Below are positions 24,958 through 33,993 of a stretch of 49,964 nt of DNA, piece by piece. The notes beneath the pieces were generated by a model that worked only from the letters and a program-made list of their open reading frames with translations, was not told the DNA's origin and searched no databases. Position numbers and translations under genes: made by a program. Location: assembly GCA_934229335.1 (NCBI GenBank), contig CAKQDQ010000009.1, forward strand, positions 1 to 49,964, read 5' to 3'. The stretch's first letter is position 1. Every line of letters begins with the position of its first letter. This DNA comes from an uncultured Prevotella sp. GTDB taxonomy: Bacteria > Bacteroidota > Bacteroidia > Bacteroidales > Bacteroidaceae.

Positions 24958-25857
24958 ATGAAAGACAGACTGGTACGTTTTGATTGGGCAATCAAACGGT
25001 TGTTACGTCAAAAGGCTAACTTTGATGTGCTTGAAGGCTTCCTTACTGTGTTCATTGGCGAGAAGGTGACAATAGTGGATATACTTGAAAGCGAGGGCAA
25101 CCAGTGTGATGAGAGTGACAAATTCAACCGAGTAGACATAAAAGCCAAGAATAGCAAGGGCGAGATAATAATAATAGAGGTGCAGAATACGAGTGAAGTA
25201 TTCTACCTTGAGCGTATACTATATGGCGTAGCCAAAGCCATAACAGAGCATATCAACCTTGGAGATTCTTATGAAGAGGTAAAGAAAGTGTACTCAATAA
25301 GTGTTCTCTACTTTGACTTGGGTGAGGGCGAAGACTATCTTTATAAAGGACAGACGAGCTTTGTGGGTATCCATACCAATGACGAGTTGAAGATAACAAC
25401 AAAGCAACGTGACGCTATAGTACGCAAGGCTCCTCAGGAGATATTTCCTACGTACTATCTCATTCGGGTCAATAACTTCGACAAGGTTGCGGTATCTCCT
25501 ATGGAAGAGTGGATGCGCTACTTGAAGAAGGGCGAGATTAGCGAAGATACTAAAGCACCTGGTCTTAGAGAGGCACGTGAAAAACTGCTTTACTATCAGA
25601 TGGATGCATCAGAGCGTCATGCTTATGATGAACACTTGAATGCTGTGATGATACAGCATGACGTGTTAGGTAATGCACGTGCAGAGGGATTAGCAGAGGG
25701 ACGTGCAGAGGGATTAGCAGAAGGCCGTGCAGAAGGTCGTGCAGAAGGCCGTGCAGAAATGGTACGGACTATGGCAGATAACGGTATGACAATAGAGCAG
25801 ATAGCAAAGTTCACGGCTATGACTGTTGATGAAATAAAAAAGATTGTAGAGAAATAA
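24958..25857 (+). CDS. Rpn-family PD-(D/E)XK nuclease / putative transposase
   Basis: 299 residues. The Rpn core is present: Asp60 in FNRVDIKAKN and Glu74-x-Gln76 in IIIIEVQN form the nuclease site, and YLERILYGVAKAI and YSISVLYFDL are typical. Rpn proteins are DNA nucleases tied to RecA-independent recombination and, in recent work, to phage defence. Residues 240-268 are a 4-residue repeat (RAEGLAEGRAEG) encoded by 12-bp DNA repeats, followed by a short helical end (MTIEQIAKFTAMTVDEI). Its stop codon lies in the left arm of an inverted-repeat element. Confidence 0.85.
   Translation: MKDRLVRFDWAIKRLLRQKANFDVLEGFLTVFIGEKVTIVDILESEGNQCDESDKFNRVDIKAKNSKGEIIIIEVQNTSEVFYLERILYGVAKAITEHINLGDSYEEVKKVYSISVLYFDLGEGEDYLYKGQTSFVGIHTNDELKITTKQRDAIVRKAPQEIFPTYYLIRVNNFDKVAVSPMEEWMRYLKKGEISEDTKAPGLREAREKLLYYQMDASERHAYDEHLNAVMIQHDVLGNARAEGLAEGRAEGLAEGRAEGRAEGRAEMVRTMADNGMTIEQIAKFTAMTVDEIKKIVEK
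25677..25760 (+). repeat. 12-bp in-frame repeats in the Rpn gene
   Basis: Seven degenerate copies of GCAGAAGGCCGT and GCAGAGGGATTA encode RAEG/LAEG. Because the unit is a multiple of three, slippage would change linker length without shifting the frame. Confidence 0.85.
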
Positions 25858-26053
25858 GTAAGTGTTCAAAATTATTTTTATATTTAATATAGGCTATTTG
25901 GATGCAGATGTTTTCTCTGTTTGAGGGAACAATGTAATCATTGTGACTGAAAACAGAGGAAGCAGATGCGCCAAAGAGACTGTATTAAATATAATTTCAG
26001 AAATAAAAATGTTCACTTACTGATATATATAAATAATTTTGAATACTTACTTA
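25855..26053. mobile_element. 199-bp inverted-repeat element (MITE-like)
   Basis: The ends TAAGTAAGTGTTCAAAATTA (from 25855) and TAATTTTGAATACTTACTTA (to 26053) are 25-bp inverted repeats with one or two differences. A third, internal copy lies near 25983-26021. The centre is a long hairpin: CTCTGTTT/AAACAGAG around ACAATG-TAAT-CATTGT, flanked by direct GCAGATG. TA sits at both outer ends. There is no gene inside. The right arm contains TAATTTTG, a possible -7 box pointing at the transporter gene. Confidence 0.65.
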
Positions 26054-26133
26054 AAATATAATACAAGGATAACAAAAGATGCCCCACGGCAATGAGAAGA
26101 GCGGAGCACCTCGGTAAAAACAAAGAAAAAACA

Positions 26134-27117
26134 ATGTACAAACAGTTACTGAAACTCAGCCAATGGCTGTCTAATTACACATCATGGTTCATAATAGCTG
26201 TTGCTATCGTGACGTATCTTGTTCCAAATCTTTTCACGTGGGTACACGGAACGACACAGTCTTGCATATTGGGCTTTATCATGCTAACCATGGGACTGAC
26301 GCTAACTGTGCAGGATATGAAGGTGCTGGCGGCACGACCATTGGACATCCTCATCGGTACCTGTGCACAGTTCTCACTTATGCCACTCATAGCTTGGACA
26401 CTGACAGTGGGTGTGAGCTATATAGGCATTACGATACCTAAGCCCATTATCGTTGGCATAATACTCGTAGGATGCTGTCCAGGTGGTGTGTCAAGCAACA
26501 TAATGTCTTACCTCTGTAGGGGAGACGTCGCGTTCTCTGTAGGTATGACAACTGCATCTACACTCCTCGCACCGATTATGACACCGCTGCTTGTGCTGTG
26601 GTTGGCAGGAGAACAGGTAGAGGTTGATGCAGTAGGAATGTTTCTTAATATACTGATTGTTACACTGATACCAGTAACGGTGGGTTTCTTCGCTAATGTG
26701 TTCTGGGGCAAGAACGATGCTTTTAAGAAGACACAGGCGGTAATGCCAGCCTTCAGCGTGTTGGGATTAGCGTGTATAGTAGGCGGAGTAATAGCCGCAG
26801 TCCATGACGAACTGCTGCGCGAAGGCGTAGGATTCTTCCTGATAGTCTTTGCGGTAGTGCTGTGCCATAACTCATTAGGCTACCTTACTGGCTATTCTGT
26901 GGGTAAGATATTCCATTTCTCAAAGGCTAAGAACAGAACCGTCTCTATAGAGGTGGGTATGCAGAATGCTGGTCTTGCCACTGTCTTAGCATCATCATTC
27001 TTTGCTGCCACGTGCCCATTGGCTGTTATTCCGTGTGCGGTAAGCTGCGCATGGCACTCTATCTCTGGCACTATACTTGCTACGTGGTTCAGAAGCAGAG
27101 ACAAAATTAGTGCATAA
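26134..27117 (+). CDS. BASS-family (bile acid:Na+ symporter) transporter
   Basis: 327 residues from the ATG at 26134; an upstream in-frame ATG (26092) would add 14 charged residues and is less likely. About ten hydrophobic segments. The signature VGCCPGGVSSNIMSYLCRGDVAFSV (helix 4 crossover) and the E-x-G-M-Q-N motif in VSIEVGMQNAGLATV are the two sodium-site motifs of the BASS family. Bacterial members carry bile acids, pantoate, pyruvate-like or other organic anions; the substrate here is open. It is 35 bp upstream of dnaX and probably co-transcribed with it. Confidence 0.88.
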   Translation: MYKQLLKLSQWLSNYTSWFIIAVAIVTYLVPNLFTWVHGTTQSCILGFIMLTMGLTLTVQDMKVLAARPLDILIGTCAQFSLMPLIAWTLTVGVSYIGITIPKPIIVGIILVGCCPGGVSSNIMSYLCRGDVAFSVGMTTASTLLAPIMTPLLVLWLAGEQVEVDAVGMFLNILIVTLIPVTVGFFANVFWGKNDAFKKTQAVMPAFSVLGLACIVGGVIAAVHDELLREGVGFFLIVFAVVLCHNSLGYLTGYSVGKIFHFSKAKNRTVSIEVGMQNAGLATVLASSFFAATCPLAVIPCAVSCAWHSISGTILATWFRSRDKISA

Positions 27118-27152
27118 CCACAAACAATATAAAGGAAAAAACATAACAAGTA

Positions 27153-28970
27153 ATGTCAAATTATATAGTATCCGCACGAAAATACCGACCTATGACGTTT
27201 GATAGCGTTGTGGGACAGTCGGCGCTTACCACTACGCTGAAGAATGCTGTGTTGACAGGAAAACTGGCACACGCATACCTCTTCTGTGGTCCACGAGGCG
27301 TGGGTAAGACCACTTGCGCACGTATTTTCGCAAAAGTAATAAACTGTCTGCACCCAACTTCTACTGGAGATGCCTGTGGAGAGTGTGAGAGCTGCAAAGC
27401 GTTTAATGAAGGACGTTCGCTGAATATCTTTGAGCTTGATGCCGCTTCAAATAATGGCGTGGAGCAGATTAAGACGCTGATGGAACAGACACGCATACCG
27501 CCACAGACGGGACGCTACAAGGTCTTCATAATAGACGAGGTGCACATGCTGTCTACTGCCGCCTTTAATGCCTTCCTTAAAACCCTGGAAGAGCCGCCAG
27601 CATACGTCGTCTTTATACTTGCTACAACGGAGAAGCATAAGATTCTGCCTACTATAATATCTCGATGTCAGGTATACGACTTCGAGAGAATGACGGTGCA
27701 GGGCATCATTGGACATCTTAAGCACGTGGCTGACAATGAAGGTATAACGTATGAGGACAAGGCTCTTACCGTTATCGCTGAGAAAGCTGACGGTGGTATG
27801 CGTGACGCATTGTCAATATTCGATCAGGCTGCCTCCTTCTGTAGTGGTAATATAACCTACGATAAGGTCATAGAAGACCTCAATGTGCTCGATGCAGATA
27901 ACTATTTCCATATCATAGACTGTTGCCTTGAAAATAAGGTCGCTGACGTTATGCTTGCCCTTGACGGCATATTGTCACGTGGATTTGATGCAGGACAGAC
28001 GGTGAATGGATTGGCATCTCACGTGCGTAACCTTTTGATGGCTCTCACACCGGATACTGTCAAGCTGATAGAGACAAGCGAACAGCAGCGCAAACTTTAT
28101 GCAGAACAGGCACAGAGATGTAAGGCTAAGTTCTTGTATAATGCGCTGAAGATATTGAATCAGTGTGACGTAAATTACAGACAAAGCAGTAACAAGCGAC
28201 TGCTTGTGGAGTTAACGCTGATTCAGGTAGCGCAGATTACGCAGCCTGACGACGCTGCTGATGCCAGTGGGCTTTGGCCCTGTAGACGCTTAAAAACGCT
28301 GTTCAGAAAACTGATGGAGGGAGTTGCTGGCGTTGCGGCGACTTCTTCTAACCGCTCCGAGGGGGTAGGGCAGCAACAAACAGAACTTGGCAACGCTGAT
28401 AATGTGTCGGAGATAAAGCGAGATTCTGCTGCTTCTGTGCCTTCTTCGGCAACGACAAACGTGGCTGTTGACGCTACGGACGGGCAGAAAAAGTCGCGTG
28501 TGGTGATATCTTCTGTGATGACCTTCAAGGGAATGAAGAACGCTGCGAAGGCGAAAGTGGAAAAAGAGAAACAGTATAACTTAGGGGAGACGGTCAACGA
28601 GCATAACAACTTTACTGATGATGATGTGCGAAGAGAGTGGCTTGCCATGTGTAACAGAATCTCGGTAAAGGTAAATGGCGCGTTAGGGGCACGTATGAAG
28701 AATGCTAAAGTAAGGATCTCGGAGTTTCCTAACATTGAGTGTATAGCGGAAAGCTCTACGTTGTATGAGGATATGCAGAAGATGTTAAAAGGTATTCAGA
28801 TTACGCTTGCTATGGTGTTACATAACGGTGACGTGAAGGTGAATCTGGTATTCAACGAGACAACAGAAAAGGTAGTGCGCTTGTCACCGAAAGAGTTTCT
28901 TGAGAAGTTGACTAAACAGAATCCTGCTTTTGCTAAGATGAAGGATGATTTGCAGCTCGTCTTGGGGTAG
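27153..28970 (+). CDS. dnaX: DNA polymerase III subunit gamma/tau
   Basis: 605 residues. Clamp-loader ATPase: Walker A in GPRGVGKTTC, a zinc module with spaced Cys (CLHPTSTGDACGECESC), DEVHMLS (Walker B) and TTEKHKILPTIISRCQ (sensor/arginine region) within the first 180 residues. Domain III and a low-complexity linker (about residues 395-445, rich in S, T, V) lead to a C-terminal tau-like region. No clear frameshift slippery run was identified. It ends before a terminator shared with queF. Confidence 0.95.
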   Translation: MSNYIVSARKYRPMTFDSVVGQSALTTTLKNAVLTGKLAHAYLFCGPRGVGKTTCARIFAKVINCLHPTSTGDACGECESCKAFNEGRSLNIFELDAASNNGVEQIKTLMEQTRIPPQTGRYKVFIIDEVHMLSTAAFNAFLKTLEEPPAYVVFILATTEKHKILPTIISRCQVYDFERMTVQGIIGHLKHVADNEGITYEDKALTVIAEKADGGMRDALSIFDQAASFCSGNITYDKVIEDLNVLDADNYFHIIDCCLENKVADVMLALDGILSRGFDAGQTVNGLASHVRNLLMALTPDTVKLIETSEQQRKLYAEQAQRCKAKFLYNALKILNQCDVNYRQSSNKRLLVELTLIQVAQITQPDDAADASGLWPCRRLKTLFRKLMEGVAGVAATSSNRSEGVGQQQTELGNADNVSEIKRDSAASVPSSATTNVAVDATDGQKKSRVVISSVMTFKGMKNAAKAKVEKEKQYNLGETVNEHNNFTDDDVRREWLAMCNRISVKVNGALGARMKNAKVRISEFPNIECIAESSTLYEDMQKMLKGIQITLAMVLHNGDVKVNLVFNETTEKVVRLSPKEFLEKLTKQNPAFAKMKDDLQLVLG

Positions 28971-29004
28971 AAGGGATAGAAAAAATACAATGATAATAAC
29001 CAAA

Positions 29005-29058
29005 AAGGTGGACAATAAGTAGCATTTGTCGTGCTCTTATTGTCCACCTTATTTTATT
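29005..29058. terminator. Terminator between dnaX and queF
   Basis: AAGGTGGACAATAAG (29005-29019) pairs with CTTATTGTCCACCTT (29036-29050), with inner AGCA/TGCT and T-rich exits. It serves both converging transcripts. Confidence 0.85.
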
Positions 29059-29094
29059 ATGTGATAATTAGTGTAATGCTAAAAGATAGCATTG

Positions 29095-29559
29095 CTACAT
29101 CGTTTCTTTTGTTTCCAGTCTTCTTATTGCCATCTCCTCATATTTAGTTCCTGGGCGTCCGTAGTTAGCATAAGGGTAGATAGAGATACCACCACGTGGC
29201 AAAAACAGTCCTGTTACCTCTATATACTTCGGATCCATGAGCTTAATGAGGTCCTTCATGATGATGTTCACGCAGTCTTCATGAAACGCTCCGTGGTTGC
29301 GGAAGGAGAAAAGATACAGCTTTAGGCTCTTACTCTCTACCATACGGTGGTCTGGTAGATACGAAATCTTTATCTCAGCGAAGTCTGGTTGGCCAGTGAT
29401 AGGGCAGAGAGATGTAAACTCTGGGCAGTTAAACTGTACCCAATAGTCATTCTCAGGGTGCTTATTCTCAAATGTTTCGAGAACCTCTGGCGCATAGTCT
29501 TGACGATATTCGGTCTTGCGTCCCAGCAGTTGTAGCCCCTCTTCTGTTCTGTCTGTCAT
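29095..29559 (-). CDS. queF: NADPH-dependent preQ0 reductase QueF
   Basis: 154 residues from the ATG at 29559; a GTG at 29595 would overlap the upstream gene and is less likely. QueF reduces 7-cyano-7-deazaguanine to preQ1 in queuosine synthesis. The catalytic Cys lies in [16 protein letters not shown], the NADPH motif in [17 protein letters not shown], and FHEDCVN follows. This is the short unimodular type. No other queuosine genes lie in the window. It is the last gene of the nusB run. Confidence 0.95.
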   Translation of the reverse strand: MTDRTEEGLQLLGRKTEYRQDYAPEVLETFENKHPENDYWVQFNCPEFTSLCPITGQPDFAEIKISYLPDHRMVESKSLKLYLFSFRNHGAFHEDCVNIIMKDLIKLMDPKYIEVTGLFLPRGGISIYPYANYGRPGTKYEEMAIRRLETKETM

Positions 29560-29566
29560 AGCTATA

Positions 29567-30007
29567 TTATTCTGCTCTGTCGTCAACGTTGTCACCGTTT
29601 GTTGGCTTTAACACCTCTTCAAAGTTGGTAATACCAGCAGCTACGAGGATGTCATACCACTGAAGGAGCTTCTTAATGTCGCTGTTGTGAACGCGGTCAC
29701 GGTCGAAGTTAGGAACGAATTTAGCGAAGTATTCCTGTAATTCCGCAGCGGAAGCCTTGCGCCAGTTGAGGCTTGACTTCTTACCCTCTTCCATATCGCG
29801 GAGTGCTGCCAATACGTTCATGAGGGGCATATCCTCCTCTTCTGTATACATCGCTATGTCAGCGAGTGATGTCACGCGGTCGCTTGCAAAGGCAGGAATA
29901 CGCTTATGGGTTCCGTCAAGAGCCTCTACGATAAGGCTCATCTTAGCGCGTGATACGAGTTCGTAAAGTCCTGGTTTGCCAGAAATGGCGAGAATTGTCT
30001 TTTGCAT
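29567..30007 (-). CDS. DUF5606 protein
   Basis: 146 residues. The N-terminal 75 residues are a small beta-rich domain ([17 protein letters not shown]...) conserved in Bacteroidetes as DUF5606; the rest is helical and charged. The function is unknown. Its place between coaE and queF in a run of translation and export genes is conserved in my memory of Bacteroidales genomes. Confidence 0.75.
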   Translation of the reverse strand: MQKTILAISGKPGLYELVSRAKMSLIVEALDGTHKRIPAFASDRVTSLADIAMYTEEEDMPLMNVLAALRDMEEGKKSSLNWRKASAAELQEYFAKFVPNFDRDRVHNSDIKKLLQWYDILVAAGITNFEEVLKPTNGDNVDDRAE

Positions 30008-30059
30008 GTTTATAATATTAATGTTGTTTGGGTTAAATGTAATTGTCTTTTCTTGTCGG

Positions 30060-30623
30060 TTATTCGTTGTTTATCGCTGAAAGCAAATCCTTTATTTGCT
30101 TGTCAACATCAGAATCGTTGTCGTTTATTATTACGTAGTCTGCCCTTTCGGTTACCAAGCGTTGGTCCATTTGTTTCTCAACCCATTCCTTCGCTTTTTC
30201 GTAACTGATATTGTCGCGCTGCATAATGCGTCCGATTCTTGTGTCTGCTGATGCGTATACGGCTATCACCTTGTCTACGTACTGCTCTAAATGTGCTTCG
30301 TATAGTATGGCACTTTCCATCCATTGCATGCCAGAAGCGTAAAAGTCGTTCATCACGGCAGGGTGAACAATGGCGTTAATGCTTTGCTTGTGTTCCTCAG
30401 AAGCAAGCAGATACTTAGCGACAACAGCCTTGTTCAGGCTGCCATCTTCATTGTATGCATCGTTGCCAATAAGTCTTTTCAAAGCATCTTTCAGCTCAGT
30501 AGAGGTGGCAAGTAGTCGTTTTGCTCCATTGTCACAGTCGTAAATGGAAATGCCGTGTGCTTCAAGTCTTCGGCAGACAAATGATTTTCCTGCGCCGATT
30601 CCTCCTGTTATACAGTATCGCAT
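30060..30623 (-). CDS. coaE: Dephospho-CoA kinase
   Basis: 187 residues. CoaE phosphorylates the 3'-OH of dephospho-CoA, the last step of CoA synthesis. P-loop CITGGIGAGKS near residue 3; IYDCDNGAKRLL, the helix IVHPAVMNDF, and the lid stretch RIGRIMQRDNIS are family features. Length is slightly short but normal for Bacteroidales. It follows the YbbR gene by 21 bp. Confidence 0.93.
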   Translation of the reverse strand: MRYCITGGIGAGKSFVCRRLEAHGISIYDCDNGAKRLLATSTELKDALKRLIGNDAYNEDGSLNKAVVAKYLLASEEHKQSINAIVHPAVMNDFYASGMQWMESAILYEAHLEQYVDKVIAVYASADTRIGRIMQRDNISYEKAKEWVEKQMDQRLVTERADYVIINDNDSDVDKQIKDLLSAINNE

Positions 30624-30644
30624 GGTGTCTTATAGAGAGTTTTG

Positions 30645-31628
30645 TCAGTTATTTTCCAGCAGATAGTCAACGCTTGGCTGTATTAAATACGTTTTTACTG
30701 CGGTGCGAGGTTGTGACACTAACTTCAGTCTTAATTTCTCATCTTGTTCTGATGGAAGTTCGTTATAGTCGGCAACAACGCTGAACATCTCTGGTTTTAT
30801 AGAGCTACTGTTGCGCACTCCCACCGCAACTCTCAGGTCAACCTGTGCGGGGAAAGTCTTAAGTGATACTCCTGCCGGTACGTTGACAGTTCTTATGGGT
30901 ATCTTAAGCTGAACTTCCGTAAGCTGATCGGCAGTGATATTGAGTGTAGCTGTATTCTTTTCCAGCTTCGCGCCCTTTATATGTGTAAGCGAAATGGTGC
31001 GTACTGTTGATTCGGTAAGGTTCGATATGTTCACCGGAGTGGTGTAAACAGCGTATATAGTGTCTAACACTTCAGTCTCCGCCAATACCGTAATGCTGTC
31101 AGGAACCAGCGCACAGTGGTTGATATAGTAATTTGCTTTAGCGGAGATGTTACCGTTTAGCAACACAGGAACCTTCTTTCTATTGCCATGGCAGAAATAA
31201 AAATCCCAATGATCAGCCTTTACTGTCACTATGGTAGTGGATTCATCAAGTCTGCTTTTAATGATTTTCTGAATCTCTGTGGGCGTAACCGTTCCCTTAT
31301 TTTTTGTTTTCGCATATAAGATGAACTGTAAACGTACAGGTCTGATGTTATCATGGAAAACGTATTTCAGCAGGTTGAAGCCCTTATCTCGCAGGGTTAC
31401 CTTGATGCTATCAGGCAAATCATCTGTGATTACGATGTCCTTAGGAATGTCTGTCACCTCTATTGGCACTTTAATCTCCTTTTCGTAAGTCTCGTTAAGT
31501 GTAGATAGAAACCAGAAAGCTGTGCTGACGGAGAGAAAAAACAAGAAAACGAAGAACTCCTTATTCAGTAGTCCGAATAAGAAGTCCTTAGTATCCTTGT
31601 ATTTATGCTGCCATAGCAGTCTGTCCAT
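30645..31628 (-). CDS. YbbR/CdaR-like membrane protein
   Basis: 327 residues. One N-terminal membrane helix (about residues 27-45, FFVFLFFLSVSTAFWFLS) followed by a periplasmic region of YbbR-like beta domains. In Firmicutes CdaR proteins regulate the diadenylate cyclase CdaA; in Bacteroidales the gene is found beside coaE and yajC and no cdaA is present in this window. The function here is not established. Confidence 0.78.
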   Translation of the reverse strand: MDRLLWQHKYKDTKDFLFGLLNKEFFVFLFFLSVSTAFWFLSTLNETYEKEIKVPIEVTDIPKDIVITDDLPDSIKVTLRDKGFNLLKYVFHDNIRPVRLQFILYAKTKNKGTVTPTEIQKIIKSRLDESTTIVTVKADHWDFYFCHGNRKKVPVLLNGNISAKANYYINHCALVPDSITVLAETEVLDTIYAVYTTPVNISNLTESTVRTISLTHIKGAKLEKNTATLNITADQLTEVQLKIPIRTVNVPAGVSLKTFPAQVDLRVAVGVRNSSSIKPEMFSVVADYNELPSEQDEKLRLKLVSQPRTAVKTYLIQPSVDYLLENN

Positions 31629-31662
31629 AAGTAGTAATCGCTGTCAGAGCGGATGTATTTGT

Positions 31663-31995
31663 TTATTTCTTCTCGATAGGAGCGTTTTGCTGTGCTGCCG
31701 CATTTGCGAATACATAGCTACGGTCTACCGTGATAGTAACGCCCTTACTAATCTCTATTTCGAGTGTGTTGTTTTCCATTATAACACGGCGAACCTCGCC
31801 GTATACGCCACCAGCAGTAATAACTTTAGTGCCAGGCTGTATAGAGTTCTGGAAGTTCTTTATCTCTTTTTGTTTCTTCTGTTGTGGACGAATCATGAGA
31901 AAATACATGATAGCGAATATTACTACCATCATGATAATCATCTGATAACCGCCTCCAGCTGCACCTTGTGCGGCAAGAATCATGTTAGCTGTCAT
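31663..31995 (-). CDS. yajC: Preprotein translocase accessory subunit YajC
   Basis: 110 residues. One membrane helix (about residues 18-35) ends in the hallmark FLMIRPQQKKQKE, followed by a small cytoplasmic domain (GTKVITAGGVYGEV). YajC joins SecDF beside the Sec channel. It lies between nusB and the YbbR gene. Confidence 0.93.
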   Translation of the reverse strand: MTANMILAAQGAAGGGYQMIIMMVVIFAIMYFLMIRPQQKKQKEIKNFQNSIQPGTKVITAGGVYGEVRRVIMENNTLEIEISKGVTITVDRSYVFANAAAQQNAPIEKK

Positions 31996-32049
31996 TGTTA
32001 TTGTGTACTTATTTTGTTGTTATTATGTCTATTTATATTATGGCTTCCC

Positions 32050-32988
32050 TTATTTTTTTTCAGGGATACTCTTCAGTAGTTTTCCGCTGGTGATGAGGTT
32101 ACGTGCTATAGCGTCGAGCATACCGTTGATATATCCACCGCTTCGTGGTGTAGAGTATAACTTGGCGAGTTCTACAAACTCATTGATAGTGACATTGACA
32201 GGTATGTTTGGGAATGTCAGCATTTCCGCAATAGCGAGCTGCATGATAACGACGTCCATGTAAGCGAGACGTGACAAGTCCCAATGTCGGCTTACCTCCG
32301 CCATATATTCTTGGTATTGTGTAGCGTTAAGGATAGTAGCTCGGAAGAGCTTGCGTGCATATTCCTTATCCTCGTCGTCGTCATATTCTGGCAATAGCTC
32401 CTGCTTAGTGTTAGCCTTTGGGTCGAATCTCTTTATTGTTTTCAGTACAAAGGTGTCTACAACCTCCTTATCGTCGTTCCAATATAGGCTAATCTCTTCC
32501 AATACGGCGTCTAATTCATCATTGTTTTGAATAAACAATTTGTAGAGCTTGCGCCATAGTTCGCGGTGTACTTCATAGTCATCATCTTCAGACTCCATGA
32601 ACTTCTTGTATGCTTCGCTCTGTTCTATTTGCAGAAACAGTTTTTTTACGAATTCCGTTCTGTCCTCCCAGATGTCCTTTTGCTGTTCAGCGAACTCCTT
32701 GAGCATTTTGTTTTCCTCCAGCTGCATGGCGAATTTGTTGAATGCAAACTTCTGTGATGGCAATGGAGTTCCCTCACGCTCAGCTTTAGTAGTGGCGACA
32801 TTGTATCTCTTTCTTGCCATTTTGGTTACCGCGACAATCAGCAGCAGCAGACTGTTATACAAGTGATACGCTTTTGATAATGAGAAAAGCAGTTCTTTCT
32901 CTGCCTTGTCAATGTCTTGGTTACCGTTCTGAAAGTAAGCGTAGGTTAATTGTACCGTTTTGATGCGTATAAGTTCCCTGTTAATCAT
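32050..32988 (-). CDS. nusB: Transcription antitermination factor NusB
   Basis: 312 residues, about twice E. coli NusB. The C-terminal part (about residues 190-305) is the NusB fold, with ILNATQYQEYM, MDVVIMQLAIAEML and VTINEFVELAKLYSTPRSGGYINGMLD. The N-terminal half is a charged helical extension common to Bacteroidetes NusB. NusB binds boxA RNA with S10 and supports rRNA transcription. It is the first gene of the run, with a consensus promoter at 33066-33096. Confidence 0.92.
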   Translation of the reverse strand: MINRELIRIKTVQLTYAYFQNGNQDIDKAEKELLFSLSKAYHLYNSLLLLIVAVTKMARKRYNVATTKAEREGTPLPSQKFAFNKFAMQLEENKMLKEFAEQQKDIWEDRTEFVKKLFLQIEQSEAYKKFMESEDDDYEVHRELWRKLYKLFIQNNDELDAVLEEISLYWNDDKEVVDTFVLKTIKRFDPKANTKQELLPEYDDDEDKEYARKLFRATILNATQYQEYMAEVSRHWDLSRLAYMDVVIMQLAIAEMLTFPNIPVNVTINEFVELAKLYSTPRSGGYINGMLDAIARNLITSGKLLKSIPEKK

Positions 32989-33065
32989 TTTTTTGTAGTT
33001 TATAGACTATGCCACCGTAAATGTATTTTTTAAGAGCGCTTTGTCTTATTTCAAAGATATTGCTG

Positions 33066-33096
33066 CAAAGTTATATAAAAATGGTGGCATAGCAAA
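33066..33096 (-). promoter_or_regulatory. Promoter of the nusB operon
   Basis: Minus-strand TAACTTTG (33066-33073) and TTTG (33093-33096), 19-bp spacer. Confidence 0.7.
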
Positions 33097-33144
33097 GAAA
33101 AGACGTTGTTTTTAGGTAAATTTAATGCTATTTAGTAATAAAAC

Positions 33145-33176
33145 TTTGTGTATGTCAAGAAAAAGCCGTACCTTTG
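33145..33176 (+). promoter_or_regulatory. Promoter of rplY
   Basis: TTTG at 33145-33148, 20-bp spacer, TACCTTTG at 33169-33176. A leader of about 110 nt leads to the ATG. It is back to back with the nusB promoter in a 301-bp gap. Confidence 0.75.
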
Positions 33177-33289
33177 CACCGCTTTTTTAGGCACATCCTC
33201 CAGAAATGTGAGAATGTTTCTTCGTGTGATGGCGAATTAAGCAAGCAACAAACAATTATTATTAAACACTTAATTTAGAGTAACACAAA

Positions 33290-33886
33290 ATGTTAGAAAT
33301 TAATCTTTCAGGTAAGAAGCGTACCGAGATGGGTAAGAAGGCTTCAAAGTTGATGCGTAAAGAGGGTCTCATTCCATGTAATCTCTACGGAGAGAAGAAG
33401 GGTGAGAACGGTCTTCCAGAGGCAATCGCTTTCGCTATTCCTTTCTCAGAGCTTCGTAAGGCTATCTACACTCCTCACATCTACGTTATAAACCTTGACA
33501 TTGATGGTGAGAAGCACACAGCTATCATGAAGGAGATTCAGTTTGAGCCTGTAACAGACGCAGTGCTGCACGTTGACTTCTTCGAGGTAACTCCTGAGAA
33601 GCCTATCGTAGTAGCTATCCCTGTTAAGCTCAATGGTCTTGCTGCTGGTGTACGTCTCGGTGGTCGTATGAGCCTCTCTGTACGTCTTCTTAAGGTTAAG
33701 GCTCCTTACACTCAGATTCCTGAGAAGTTGGAGATTGACGTTACAAACCTTGAGATTGGTAAGACAATCAAGGTTGGTAGCCTCTCATTCGAGGGTCTTG
33801 AGCTTGTAACACCTGCAGAGGTTGTAGTATGCTCTGTCAAGATGACACGTGCCGCTCAAGCTGCTGCCGCTGCTGCTGGCAAGTAA
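33290..33886 (+). CDS. rplY: Ribosomal protein bL25 (Ctc form)
   Basis: 198 residues. The N-terminal L25 domain (about 1-90), which binds 5S rRNA, is followed by the TL5/Ctc C-terminal beta domain (VAIPVKLNGLAAGVRLGG...LEIDVTNLEIGKTIKVG). The end is an Ala-rich tail. Codon bias is strong, as for other ribosomal genes. A terminator separates it from pth. Confidence 0.95.
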   Translation: MLEINLSGKKRTEMGKKASKLMRKEGLIPCNLYGEKKGENGLPEAIAFAIPFSELRKAIYTPHIYVINLDIDGEKHTAIMKEIQFEPVTDAVLHVDFFEVTPEKPIVVAIPVKLNGLAAGVRLGGRMSLSVRLLKVKAPYTQIPEKLEIDVTNLEIGKTIKVGSLSFEGLELVTPAEVVVCSVKMTRAAQAAAAAAGK

Positions 33887-33924
33887 GGTATGCATGACCT
33901 TGCCATAAAAGGTAAGAAAAAACT

Positions 33925-33960
33925 GGGGTGCTCTTGGCAAAAGAGTACCCCTTTATTTTG
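33925..33960 (+). terminator. Terminator after rplY
   Basis: GGGGTGCTCTT pairs with AAGAGTACCCC with one G-T or mismatch position; TTTATTTTG follows. It lies 33 bp before pth, so it may only partly stop transcription. Confidence 0.75.
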
Positions 33961-33993
33961 TTTGTTCCAAAGACAATATAGAAGTATATACTT

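Noticed and set aside
24958..25857. Anti-phage defence island around the Rpn gene
   Set aside because: Neighbours are metabolic and housekeeping genes (etf, BASS transporter, dnaX) with no other defence gene.
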